Below are positions 27,413 to 33,869 of a DNA stretch of 43,296 bases, piece after piece (the stretch's first letter is position 1; each line of letters begins with the position of its first letter). Where the stretch lies: the NCBI GenBank assembly GCA_903919205.1, contig CAIXHE010000125.1, positions 1 to 43,296 on the forward strand, written 5' to 3'. The stretch comes from an uncultured Opitutaceae bacterium (GTDB lineage: Bacteria; Verrucomicrobiota; Verrucomicrobiia; Opitutales; Opitutaceae). Below the pieces are notes generated by a model. That model searched no databases. It was not told the DNA's origin and worked only from the letters and a program-made list of their open reading frames with translations. Both the position numbers and the translations under genes were made by a program.

Positions 27413-28605
27413 GGTGCGAACAGGAGCGCGGCCATGCGCCAAGCCTCCTCGACCGGGTAGAAGAACACAAGCCACCCCAGCCACGCGAAGAGCAGCGTGA
27501 GCGCTCGGGCGGCCAGCGGCTCCCTGCGGAACACCGCGGAGAGCGCGGGCCCGAGCAGCGGCACCCGCTCGTAGGTCACGCACGCCGCAAGGCCCACGCC
27601 GTGGTAGAGCCCCCAGGCGGCAAAGTGCCATGCCGGGCCGTGCCAGAGGCCGCAGAGGGCGAACGCGGCCATGCCGCTCAGGATGCGCCGCGCCCATCCG
27701 TGCCGGCTGCCGCCCAGCGGGATGTACACGTAGTCCCGCAGCCAGCTCGCGAGCGAGATGTGCCAGCGCTGCCAGAACTCCTGGAGGTTGCGCGCCAGGT
27801 AGGGCCAGTTGAAGTTCTCGGGCAGCCGGATGCCGAGGGTCATGGCGCAGCCGATCGCGATGTCGCTGTAGCCCGAGAAGTCCATCAGGATCCGCAGCGC
27901 GATCGCGGCGAAAATGACCCACCGGGCGAAGAGCGACTGCTCGGCGAAGTGCGGCTGCCAGCGATCGATGTACAGGGTGAGCTGGTCGGCGATCAGCACC
28001 TTCTTCGCGAAGCCGACGCCCACCCGCGCGAGTCCCTGCGCCACGCCCGAGGAGGAGAACCCCGCGTGCGTCGCGGATTCGAGCGAGGGGATGAACTGGC
28101 CGTAGCGTTTGATGGGGCCCGCCACGAGCGAGGGAAAGAAGATGGAAAACACGACGAACCGGAGCGGGCTGCGGATCGGCTCCGAGCCGCGGCGCACCTC
28201 AAAGAGGTAATGCACGAACTCGAACACGAAGAAGCTGATCCCGAGCGGGGGCGCGCCCGGCTGGAGGTCCCTCGCCGCGTGCGTGAGGTAGCCGGCGAGC
28301 GGGGCGCTGAGCGGCTGGATCCCTTCGGCGACCAGGAAGAGGGCGTACTTGTAGAAGGCGAGCGCCGCCACGCAGGCGAGCATCGCGGCGACGCACAGCG
28401 CGGGGCGCCGGGAGAGCGCGGCAAAATAGGTGACCCCCATCAGGACGACGATCGGCAGCACGCCCGCGGGTCCTGCGAAGTGGATGTGGAAGCTCGCGCA
28501 CGCCGCGGCCAGCCACCACAGGCGCCAGTCCGCCCTTGGAAGTGCATGGAACACGCCCACGGCAACGAGCGCGAACAGAACGAACCAGTAGGTGGTGAAG
28601 ATCAT
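27409..28605 (-). CDS. MBOAT-family membrane O-acyltransferase (AlgI-like)
   Basis: A 398-residue polytopic inner-membrane protein, somewhat shorter than AlgI (about 480-520). The family core is clear: LMDFSGYSDIAIGCAMTLGI, NLQEFWQRWHISLASWLRDY with its WQRWH, IPLGGSR, and the catalytic His in CGLWHGPAWHFAAWG. These enzymes pass acetyl groups across the membrane to periplasmic acceptors. Start ATG 28605 gives MIFTTYWFVLFALVA. A short CCGCC/GGCGG hairpin (28606-28621 region) abuts the start codon. The overlap with the SGNH gene and the small membrane protein make a three-gene unit; a GNAT gene lies 56 bases upstream on the same strand. Confidence 0.92.
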   Translation of the reverse strand: MIFTTYWFVLFALVAVGVFHALPRADWRLWWLAAACASFHIHFAGPAGVLPIVVLMGVTYFAALSRRPALCVAAMLACVAALAFYKYALFLVAEGIQPLSAPLAGYLTHAARDLQPGAPPLGISFFVFEFVHYLFEVRRGSEPIRSPLRFVVFSIFFPSLVAGPIKRYGQFIPSLESATHAGFSSSGVAQGLARVGVGFAKKVLIADQLTLYIDRWQPHFAEQSLFARWVIFAAIALRILMDFSGYSDIAIGCAMTLGIRLPENFNWPYLARNLQEFWQRWHISLASWLRDYVYIPLGGSRHGWARRILSGMAAFALCGLWHGPAWHFAAWGLYHGVGLAACVTYERVPLLGPALSAVFRREPLAARALTLLFAWLGWLVFFYPVEEAWRMAALLFAP

Positions 28606-28661
28606 CCGCCTGTGCGGGCGGCATCTGATTTGCGCACGTGCACGAGCGCAAGCAAAGAGCC

Positions 28662-29117
28662 TTATCCCTTCGGATCGGGCTGCGCGGGGGCCGCGTAGGA
28701 CGCCTTTGCCAGGATCTCCATGAAGGCCTGCGGCCTCGAAAGCGGCTCGAACCCGTGCCGGGCGTAGAGCCCGTGGGCGTCGCGGGTGGCGAGGATGAAG
28801 CGCCGCAGCCCCTGGAGCTCGGGGTGCGCGGCGATCGCCTCCAGCATCCAGGCGGCCAGCCCGCGCCCGCGGTGCTCCTCGAGCACGTATACGTCGCAGA
28901 GATAGGCAAAGGTGGCCCGGTCGCTCACCACTCGGGCGAGGGCCACCTGGAGACCGGCGTGGAAGACCCCGAAGCAGAGGGAACCCGCGAGCGAGCGCCG
29001 CACGGTTTCCAGAGGGATGCCCGAGGCCCAGTAGGAGCGCGCGAGGTAGGCGTGGATGCGCTCGGGCTGCTGCGCCTCGGGCTCGGTCGAAAGCGTGTAG
29101 TCATCTCTGCAGTTCAT
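28662..29117 (-). CDS. GNAT-family N-acetyltransferase
   Basis: A 151-residue acyl-CoA-dependent acetyltransferase. The acetyl-CoA pyrophosphate loop is seen as VLEEHRGRGLAAWMLEAI (R-G-x-G/A type), preceded by the beta strand FAYLCDVYV and followed by LYARHGFEPLSRP. The layout is that of the small single-domain GNAT proteins with Tyr near the C-terminus. ATG 29117 (MNCRDDYTLSTEPEAQQ) is chosen because the frame further upstream reads AT-rich non-coding sequence. Substrate unknown; it may be co-transcribed with the MBOAT gene. Confidence 0.88.
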   Translation of the reverse strand: MNCRDDYTLSTEPEAQQPERIHAYLARSYWASGIPLETVRRSLAGSLCFGVFHAGLQVALARVVSDRATFAYLCDVYVLEEHRGRGLAAWMLEAIAAHPELQGLRRFILATRDAHGLYARHGFEPLSRPQAFMEILAKASYAAPAQPDPKG

Positions 29118-29229
29118 TGCGCCAAAATGTTTTGGTTTATGTAAACGAGTGAGATTGGAAGAACGGCTTGAATGTTGAGCGAGTCTTAGTTTTCGCCAAA
29201 TCACTGCACGCTGGTTCGATCCCAGGGCT

Positions 29230-29249
29230 TGCCTCGATAAAGTAGACAC
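29230..29249 (+). repeat. IS3 element left terminal inverted repeat
   Basis: TGCCTCGATAAAGTAGACAC; it matches the complement of the right end at 17 of 20 positions (differences at 10, 11 and 15). Similarity stops right at the TG tip. Confidence 0.85.
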
Positions 29250-29252
29250 CAA

Positions 29253-30173
29253 TTAGGCGGCTATATTGTCGTTTTGTTGCTGTTGGTTTTCGAAGGCCAC
29301 AGGGGAGATCTGACCGAGCGAGCTGTGGCGCCTCGTCGGGTTGTAAAACGTCTCGATGTAATCGAAGACGGTAACCTCTGCGTCCTTTCTGGTTTGCGGG
29401 ACGATTCGGTCAAGGCCGGTCTCGGTCTTTAGCGAGCTCCAGAAGGACTCCATCGCGGCGTTGTCGTGGCAGTTACCGGCCCGGCTCATGCTCCGCTCGA
29501 TGCCGGCCTGGGTCAGGGCCTTGATGTATTCCTCGTCGAGGTACTGGCTGCCCCGGTCGGAGTGGTGAACGAGGCCGGCTGGCGGCCGGCGCCGCTCCAG
29601 GGCCACGTACAGGGCCGCAAGGACCAGGCTGGCGTGGAGAGTCGGCGCGCATGCCCAGCCCACGATCCTGTGGCTCCATTTGTCGAGGATCGCAGCCAGG
29701 TATAGCCAGCCTTCGGCCGTCTCGAGGTAGGTGATGTCCGTGAGCCAGCACGGGTTGGGTCCGGTCGGCTCGGGCATCTGCGCCACCAGGTTCGCCGCCA
29801 CGGGCTTCTCGTGGCGGCTGTCCGTGGTGCGCGGCCGCCGGCTGTGCTTCTTGCGCCCTCGAAGGCCCTGTTCGCGCACCAGCCGGGCACAGCGGCGTTT
29901 GCTCGTGCGTATGCCGGCCTCCTTCAGGTCCACGATGATTCGCGGTGCCCCGTAGGCCCCGCGGCTCGCCCGGTGGAAGACCGCGATCTGCTTGGCGATG
30001 ACGGCGTCGTGCCTACGCCGGGCGCTCGGCCCTCGCTGTTTCCAGCGATAGTAGCCGCTCGGCGCCACCTCGAAGAGCTCACAAAGCATGCGCACGGGAT
30101 GCTGGCCCCTCATCGCCTCGATCTGGGCATACCGCTCTCGGGGGCTTCGGAGAGTATGCCCAGGGATTTTTTT
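29253..30173 (-). CDS. IS3-family transposase OrfB (DDE integrase domain)
   Basis: About 306 residues from the slippery site to the TAA at 29253. A basic N-terminal part (PVRMLCELFEVAPSGYYRWK) precedes the HTH_21-type segment RGAYGAPRIIVDLKEAGI. The rve catalytic core follows with Asp in LTDITYLETAEGW, Asp in HHSDRGSQY, and Glu in CHDNAAMESFWSSLKTE. All three acidic residues are present, and the element end YNPTRRHSSLGQISPVAFE is typical. Production as the active OrfAB fusion requires a -1 frameshift at A7. The frame remains open upstream to 30317, which overlaps orfA. Confidence 0.92.
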   Translation of the reverse strand, partial: KKIPGHTLRSPRERYAQIEAMRGQHPVRMLCELFEVAPSGYYRWKQRGPSARRRHDAVIAKQIAVFHRASRGAYGAPRIIVDLKEAGIRTSKRRCARLVREQGLRGRKKHSRRPRTTDSRHEKPVAANLVAQMPEPTGPNPCWLTDITYLETAEGWLYLAAILDKWSHRIVGWACAPTLHASLVLAALYVALERRRPPAGLVHHSDRGSQYLDEEYIKALTQAGIERSMSRAGNCHDNAAMESFWSSLKTETGLDRIVPQTRKDAEVTVFDYIETFYNPTRRHSSLGQISPVAFENQQQQNDNIAA

Positions 30174-30457
30174 AGCACGATCTCCCGTTCTCGCATCCGC
30201 ACCACCTCGGCGCGCAGACGCACGACCTCCTTCTGTGCGTCCTCGAGCGTCTGAGGCTCCGGTCCCAGCCCGGTCGCCCTCGGCGCATACTGCTTGCGCC
30301 AGTCGTACAGCTGCCACGCGGGCAGGCCCAGTTCCTTCGCCACGGCCTTCACCGTGCGATCCCGCTGCATCGTAAGCTCCACGGCGTGGCGCTTGTAGGT
30401 CTCGTCATAACTGCGCCGGGGCTTAGCCCCGGATCCCTGTCGATCTATTGGGTTCAT
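30110..30457 (-). CDS. IS3-family OrfA (HTH protein)
   Basis: A 115-residue protein from ATG 30457. Residues 12-55 are the helix-turn-helix (SYDETYKRHAVELTMQRD, then LGLPAWQLYDWRKQYAP), which binds the terminal repeats. A leucine-zipper-like coiled coil follows (DAQKEVVRLRAEVVRMRERE), ending at the slippery VLKKS. Its own stop lies 54 bases past the slip site. OrfA alone usually regulates transposition. Confidence 0.88.
   Translation of the reverse strand: MNPIDRQGSGAKPRRSYDETYKRHAVELTMQRDRTVKAVAKELGLPAWQLYDWRKQYAPRATGLGPEPQTLEDAQKEVVRLRAEVVRMREREIVLKKSLGILSEAPESGMPRSRR
30123..30173 (-). promoter_or_regulatory. Programmed -1 frameshift signal: A7 slippery run plus stem-loop
   Basis: On the minus strand A AAA AAA (30173-30167) is in the right register for a -1 slip from CTA AAA AAA (orfA) to the orfB frame. 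Three bases on, CTGGGCATAC pairs perfectly with GTATGCCCAG (30163-30154 with 30132-30123), and TCTC/GAGA can extend the stem. This is the classic IS3-family stimulatory arrangement. Confidence 0.85.
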
Positions 30458-30506
30458 TGCGTCCTTTGGCGCCACCCAAACTGGCGGGACTCCGAGTCCA
30501 GCGCGG

Positions 30507-30560
30507 TTTGGTCGCTTCCTGCGGCAAGCCTTTTGGCTCCTGTCCTCGGAAGCGACCAAA
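30507..30560. repeat. Perfect 13-bp inverted repeat upstream of orfA
   Basis: TTTGGTCGCTTCC (30507-30519) and GGAAGCGACCAAA (30548-30560) are exact complements around a 28-base loop, between the right end and orfA. In other elements such hairpins limit expression from transcripts entering the IS; that role is inferred here. Confidence 0.6.
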
Positions 30561-30587
30561 CACGCTTACCCTTTATGCGGATGTCCC

Positions 30588-30607
30588 GTGTCCACTAAAT
30601 CGAGGCA
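30588..30607 (-). repeat. IS3 element right terminal inverted repeat
   Basis: Reads TGCCTCGATTTAGTGGACAC on the minus strand; partner of 29230-29249. Ends in CA at 30606-30607. Confidence 0.85.
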
Positions 30608-30683
30608 ATCTCATCCTGACATTGCAATCCCTGGCCGCCCTTTTCGTTCACGAGCGGGTCGGGTCTCTCGCGGCAAATTTTAC

Positions 30684-30738
30684 GGCGGCGGTCCGGCGGC
30701 GGTCGAGTGGTGGTCGAGTGGCGACATAGTGGTGGTTT
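30684..30738. repeat. Five degenerate 11-bp tandem units
   Basis: Consecutive units GGCGGCGGTCC, GGCGGCGGTCG, AGTGGTGGTCG, AGTGGCGACAT, AGTGGTGGTTT share the frame xGYGGYGGTCG at exactly 11-bp spacing, about one helical turn. They could be decayed simple repeats or direct-repeat binding sites. Confidence 0.5.
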
Positions 30739-30746
30739 AGCGAGAA

Positions 30747-30765
30747 CCTAACGGAAAACGTTAGG
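30747..30765. repeat. Short perfect hairpin
   Basis: CCTAACG and CGTTAGG pair around GAAAA, a stable GNRA-like loop. There is no T run after it on either strand, so it is not an obvious terminator. Confidence 0.4.
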
Positions 30766-30931
30766 GGTGGCGTGTCCCGACTTCCATAGGTAGGCGATGC
30801 GGCTTTTGCCGTCCTCTTCCGTTCTTGATTCAGTTGATCCAGCTGATCCAAAGGTTCACCTAAAACAGGGTTACTTGAGCTTACGAAAAGACCGTTCTGT
30901 CGCTTCTCTTGGGCCTGTTTTGTCTGATTAG

Positions 30932-30973
30932 TAAATACGCGTTATCAACATTAGTGTTGATTTTACGTATTTA
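30932..30973 (+). promoter_or_regulatory. 42-bp interrupted palindrome, likely operator of the AbiE pair
   Basis: Arms TAAATACG-4-ATCAACA, loop TTAG, arms TGTTGAT-4-CGTATTTA: both arm pairs (8 and 7 bp) are perfect. It ends 17 bases before the toxin ATG. A possible promoter TTGTCT (30920-30925), 17 bases, TATCAA (30943-30948) would have its -10 inside the palindrome. AbiEi antitoxins are known to repress their own promoters through inverted repeats, so autorepression is the natural reading. Confidence 0.65.
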
Positions 30974-30990
30974 TGATTTAGCCTCTCCTC

Positions 30991-31749
30991 ATGTGGTTCG
31001 AGCGCCAGGCCATCGAGCTGTTTCACCTTGTCTTCGTCGCCCATCTGGGGCGTCGGGTGGACAAGGCTTTGTTCGCGATCAAGGGCGGCTGCAACCTCCG
31101 GTTCTATTGTCGCAGCATCCGCTATTCGGAGGACATCGACTTCGATATCCGCACGATGGCTCCTGCGACGCTGGCCAGGAACGTGGATACGATCCTGGCC
31201 TCCCCTGCGTTCACGCAGGCCCTCCGCGCTAAGCAGATCGAGATCGAGCACGTCACTTCGGCCAAGCAGACGGACACGACCCAGCGCTGGAAAATCGGCA
31301 TCCGGCTAGCGGGCGGCCCGGCGATCCCCACCAAGGTGGAATTTTCCCGCCTGAGAGGCTTGGACGAGGGCTACTTGCTCGAGCCCGCGGATGCGGAGCT
31401 GATCCGCACCTACGAACTCTACCCGGTTCTTGCGCAGCACTACTCGCGCGAGGCGGCCTTCGGGCAAAAGATTGTCGCCCTCAGCCGCCGCAATGAAACC
31501 CAGGCCCGCGATATCTTTGACCTCAAGCTGCTGCTGGACGGCGGGGCCGGGAAGGAAAAGCTGCCAGCCGGCACCGCGGCGGAAATCCCCCGGGCGATCG
31601 AGAACGCGATGACCATTGGTTTCGACGAATTTTCCGGCCAGGTCCGCGCCTACCTCACGTCCGATTATCAGGACTACTACGGCTCCCGCAAGGTGTGGGA
31701 GGCGCTGCAACAAGAGGTCGTCAACGCCCTGGAGCAACGCCAGTCATGA
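30991..31749 (+). CDS. AbiEii/AbiGii-type nucleotidyltransferase toxin
   Basis: A 252-residue polymerase-beta-like nucleotidyltransferase. The nucleotide-binding motif is KGGCNLRF (31-38) and the metal-binding acidic motif SEDIDFD (46-52), giving the Dx(D/E) pair. A helical part follows with ETQARDIFDLKLLL, typical of this family. AbiEii-type toxins act with an AbiEi antitoxin in type IV toxin-antitoxin or abortive-infection systems. ATG 30991 lacks a Shine-Dalgarno (CTCTCCTC precedes it). The ATGA overlap with the next gene shows one operon. Here the toxin comes first, whereas abiEi-abiEii is the usual order. It reads intact. Confidence 0.85.
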   Translation: MWFERQAIELFHLVFVAHLGRRVDKALFAIKGGCNLRFYCRSIRYSEDIDFDIRTMAPATLARNVDTILASPAFTQALRAKQIEIEHVTSAKQTDTTQRWKIGIRLAGGPAIPTKVEFSRLRGLDEGYLLEPADAELIRTYELYPVLAQHYSREAAFGQKIVALSRRNETQARDIFDLKLLLDGGAGKEKLPAGTAAEIPRAIENAMTIGFDEFSGQVRAYLTSDYQDYYGSRKVWEALQQEVVNALEQRQS

Positions 31750-32360
31750 ACCAAACCGAGGCCTTGCAGAAAATCCAGCAGCTCGGCATTCCGACGTTTG
31801 AGACGCGCGATATTTCTGCGCTGTTGCGCGTCGCACCCGCCAACGCGTCGGCCCTGCTTTCCCGGCTCGCCAGCCGCGGACTGGTGCGCCGGCTGGCGCG
31901 GGGCCGGTGGTCCATTGGAGCGCAACCCAACCGCGATCAACTCGCGGAACAGGTGGCCGCACCTTCGCCCGCCTACGTCTCCCTGCAATCGGCGCTCTTC
32001 CGGCACGGCCTGATCGAGCAGGTGCCCGACGTGCTCTATGCAGTCACTCTCGGGCGGGCGCGGCGGGTGACCACGCCGTCGGGCACCGTATCCCTGCACC
32101 GAATGCCCCCCGCCCTCTTTGGCGGGTATGAGACGGCCGATGACGGGACCAAGACGGCAACGGCCGAGAAAGCACTTTTTGATCTCCTCTATCTCAGCCC
32201 CACCCGCTCACGCCTGTTCACCAAACTGCCCGAGATCGAGCTGCCCAAGTCATTCCGTTGGGCCAAGGTCGCCGCTTGGGCGAAAAAAATCACGGGCAAG
32301 AGCCGCCGCACGTACGTGGAGCAGAGGGTAGCATCGCTCAAATTGGCCCATACCCGGTAA
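31746..32360 (+). CDS. AbiEi-like antitoxin / transcriptional repressor
   Basis: A 204-residue protein. Residues 1-60 are a winged helix (FETRDISALLRVAPANASALLSRL is split by a turn; then GLVRRLARGRWSIG). The rest shows YVSLQSALFRHGLIEQVPDV and the late TAEKALFDLLYLSP, as in AbiEi-type antitoxins. The N-terminal part should bind the operator upstream of the toxin gene, and the C-terminal part should counter the toxin. Its start ATG 31746 overlaps the toxin stop. The basic tail GKSRRTYVEQRVASLKLAH is unremarkable. Confidence 0.8.
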   Translation: MNQTEALQKIQQLGIPTFETRDISALLRVAPANASALLSRLASRGLVRRLARGRWSIGAQPNRDQLAEQVAAPSPAYVSLQSALFRHGLIEQVPDVLYAVTLGRARRVTTPSGTVSLHRMPPALFGGYETADDGTKTATAEKALFDLLYLSPTRSRLFTKLPEIELPKSFRWAKVAAWAKKITGKSRRTYVEQRVASLKLAHTR

Positions 32361-32417
32361 GCCCCCGCGTCGGCAGATAATGGGCGTCGGCGAGTCCAGG
32401 TGGCGCCTGCGAGACGT

Positions 32418-33315
32418 TCAATACTCCACGTTTCGGCAGCGCTGGTCCAACTGGCGGGCGAGCAGGTCGATCTGCTTGGCGGTCAATACGCCTGATTTCG
32501 CCCTTAACACGCTGGGCAGCCAGGAGGTCGCCACGACCCGCAGGCGGGGATCGACGCCCGTTTCCTTAACAACACTCCGGGAAGGTGAGGACCGGGTTCA
32601 CCCGAATCTTCTCCCCGATAGCAGTGACGAGCCACTCCTCCAGCCACTTGGCCCGGTCGAGGGCGTTCTTTACGCCGTAAGCCTCGGGCTCATCGGTCCA
32701 CGGCCAGGACAGCATTTTGCCATCGTAGAATGCCTCGTAGTCTTTGCGGCCGGGGCGGGCGTGTCCCTTGCGCCGGGACTTGGTTTCGATGCCGAAAACG
32801 CCACCGGGACCAACTGCGACATGGTCGACGTTGAATTTCATCTTCCCGACCTGGGCCGGCACGTCGTGGAAAATCCGCCAGCCTTCGGCGCGAAGCTGCT
32901 CGAGGGTCTCGCCAACCACCCGCTCTCCGAAATAGCCGAGGTAGTCGTCGGCGCGCGTCAGCGCCTTTCTGATGAACCACCATGCGGAGACGAGCGTGGT
33001 GATACCGAGGACCGCGAAGAAGACCGGCACGAACGTGGTGTTGTTCAGCACCTTGAATTTCACGAGTGGCAAAGTCACGCCCACGCTCACGAGCAGAGGC
33101 AGACCCATGGCCACGAGCATCTGTTCTGGCAGCACATCATCCATCCTCTGGATTTCCTCGCGCAGGCTCTCCCCCGGCGAACGCAGAAGCCGCGTGCTCA
33201 CCTTGAACGGCGACTTCGGCCGATGTCGGCTCTTCAGCCACCAAGCCACTCCGAACGCGGTCAGTAGGAAGAGCGCGAGATATCCGAGGAGGAAGTAGAT
33301 GGAATAGGAGTTCAT
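32418..33315 (-). pseudogene. NERD-domain membrane protein gene broken by a frameshift
   Basis: ATG 33315 opens a 249-residue frame with two membrane helices (about 5-27 and 70-120 region) and a NERD domain at about 128-205 (YFGERVVGETLEQLRAEGW, FNVDHVAVGPGGVFGIETKS). It ends abruptly at LTFPECC and a TAA at 32566. In the next frame the sequence continues without a break as VKETGVDPRLRVVATSWL and LTAKQIDLLARQLDQRC to a TGA at 32418, exactly the material expected after LTFP. A net +1 (or -2) base change near 32570-32580 splits the gene. NERD proteins are nuclease-related and often DNA-linked. Real mutation or sequencing error cannot be told apart here. Confidence 0.78.
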
Positions 33316-33425
33316 GGCGCGGATGACTTACAGTAGGGGAAAACTGCTCTCGCCCAAGATCACAGTCCACTTCCGTTGCTACGGCCTTTCCGGTATGGCA
33401 TTTCTCAATGTCTGCCGCCTCGCGG

Positions 33426-33447
33426 GTCCGAGGCTCGTTCCTCGGAC
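33426..33447 (+). repeat. Perfect 8-bp hairpin before the interrupted small ORF
   Basis: GTCCGAGG and CCTCGGAC pair around CTCGTT, 22 bases upstream of ATG 33469. It could be an operator or a chance hairpin. Confidence 0.35.
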
Positions 33448-33468
33448 GGCGACCGGCATAGTCGGAGT

Positions 33469-33651
33469 ATGGCCAACGACCCCGCCGCTCCCGTGCCCAG
33501 CGCCGAGGACTTCGTGGAGTTTATCCGTTGCGATTAGCACATCGATTCGATGGCGCCCCTGCGCCAATCTCTTGCCAGGCAGGGAAATCCAGCTAATGCT
33601 AATGAACGGCCCGGGAAGCCATTGAGTTTAGACTCCAACGATTTTCTTTAA
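33469..33651 (+). pseudogene. Small ORF interrupted by an in-frame TAG
   Basis: ATG 33469, preceded by CGGAG, reads MANDPAAPVPSAEDFVEFIR then CD and TAG at 33535-33537; the same frame continues HIDSMAPLRQSLARQ to a TAA at 33649. The first half has coding-like G/C-ending codons, and the second half drifts. It could be a decayed antitoxin-sized gene, a 22-residue peptide, or chance. I do not recognise it. Confidence 0.25.
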
Positions 33652-33770
33652 GGACCGACAGCTAGGCGCACCGATTTGGCCAGCTTGCTTTGATTCTTAT
33701 CAAACGTAAGGAAGGTGCTCACCTTCAAAATCCTAGCCACTGCGACATGTAAAATTTCGAACGATCGGTG
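33648..33770 (-). pseudogene. C-terminal remnant of a PIN-domain (VapC-like) toxin
   Basis: Forty residues ending at TAA 33648: HRSFEILHVAVARILK, VSTFLTFDKNQSKLAK, SVRLAVGP. They match the end of PIN toxins: the D/E-x-LHVA helix and FLTFD-x-x-Q-x-x-LA with the last catalytic Asp. The frame is closed by TGA right before it, and nothing PIN-like lies in the 97 bases up to rluD, so the N-terminal two thirds are gone. It is inert as a toxin, but a marker of an earlier type II toxin-antitoxin locus. Confidence 0.7.
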
Positions 33771-33869
33771 GCCTCACTCATGGTGGGTTCTTGTACCTGG
33801 GGTTAACCCCACAATTCAACCGGGGTAATCGACGCTCGATCTCCCTGGGATCGTCGCCAGGCCTGCGCC

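Larger units (their letters stand above)
29230..30607 (-). mobile_element. Complete IS3-family insertion sequence
   Basis: A 1378-bp element bounded by 20-bp imperfect terminal inverted repeats (17 of 20 match, tips 5'-TG...CA-3'), with orfA and orfB in the -1 frameshift arrangement. DDE residues, A7 slippery site and stem-loop are intact, so it may be active. No 3- or 4-bp target duplication is visible: the flanks are GCT on the left and ATC on the right, which suggests a later rearrangement of one flank. Confidence 0.9.
30608..30931. other. Non-coding region between IS3 and the AbiE pair
   Basis: No convincing gene. A 67-codon minus-strand frame (30648-30851) exists but runs through simple repeats and has no start signal. 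The region holds an 11-bp-period degenerate tandem repeat, a 19-base hairpin, and GATCCAGCTGATCCA-type microrepeats at 30835-30850. Confidence 0.5.
33316..33869. other. Island edge with gene remnants
   Basis: No intact gene. It contains a hairpin (33426-33447), an interrupted ORF (33469-33651), a PIN-domain remnant (33648-33770), the perfect 14-bp palindrome TGGGGTTAACCCCA (33798-33811), and CCCTGGGATCG (33843-33853), the inverse of an 11-mer on the far side of the island. Core genes resume with rluD. Confidence 0.6.

Noticed and set aside
29211-29225. A tRNA gene at the island border
   Set aside because: Only a T-arm-like fragment is present; no acceptor stem, D-arm or anticodon arm can be folded around it.
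29118-29252. Upstream extension of the GNAT gene to 29252
   Set aside because: The extra 45 residues come from AT-rich intergenic and IS-end sequence; ATG 29117 gives the sensible N-terminus.
30648-30851. A 67-codon minus-strand frame beginning MDQLDQLNQ
   Set aside because: It reads through GATCCA microrepeats and the 11-bp tandem units, with no Shine-Dalgarno and no recognisable domain; better explained as repeats.
30608-30990. CRISPR array
   Set aside because: The repeated units are only 11 bp, contiguous and degenerate, without spacers; no cas genes are present.
33379-33567. A 62-codon minus-strand frame in the island edge
   Set aside because: No start signal or family resemblance; the plus-strand frame there has better codon use and a start signal.
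33798-33811. TGGGGTTAACCCCA palindrome as terminator of rluD
   Set aside because: Perfect palindrome but no loop and no T run on either strand; it is left as an unexplained site.
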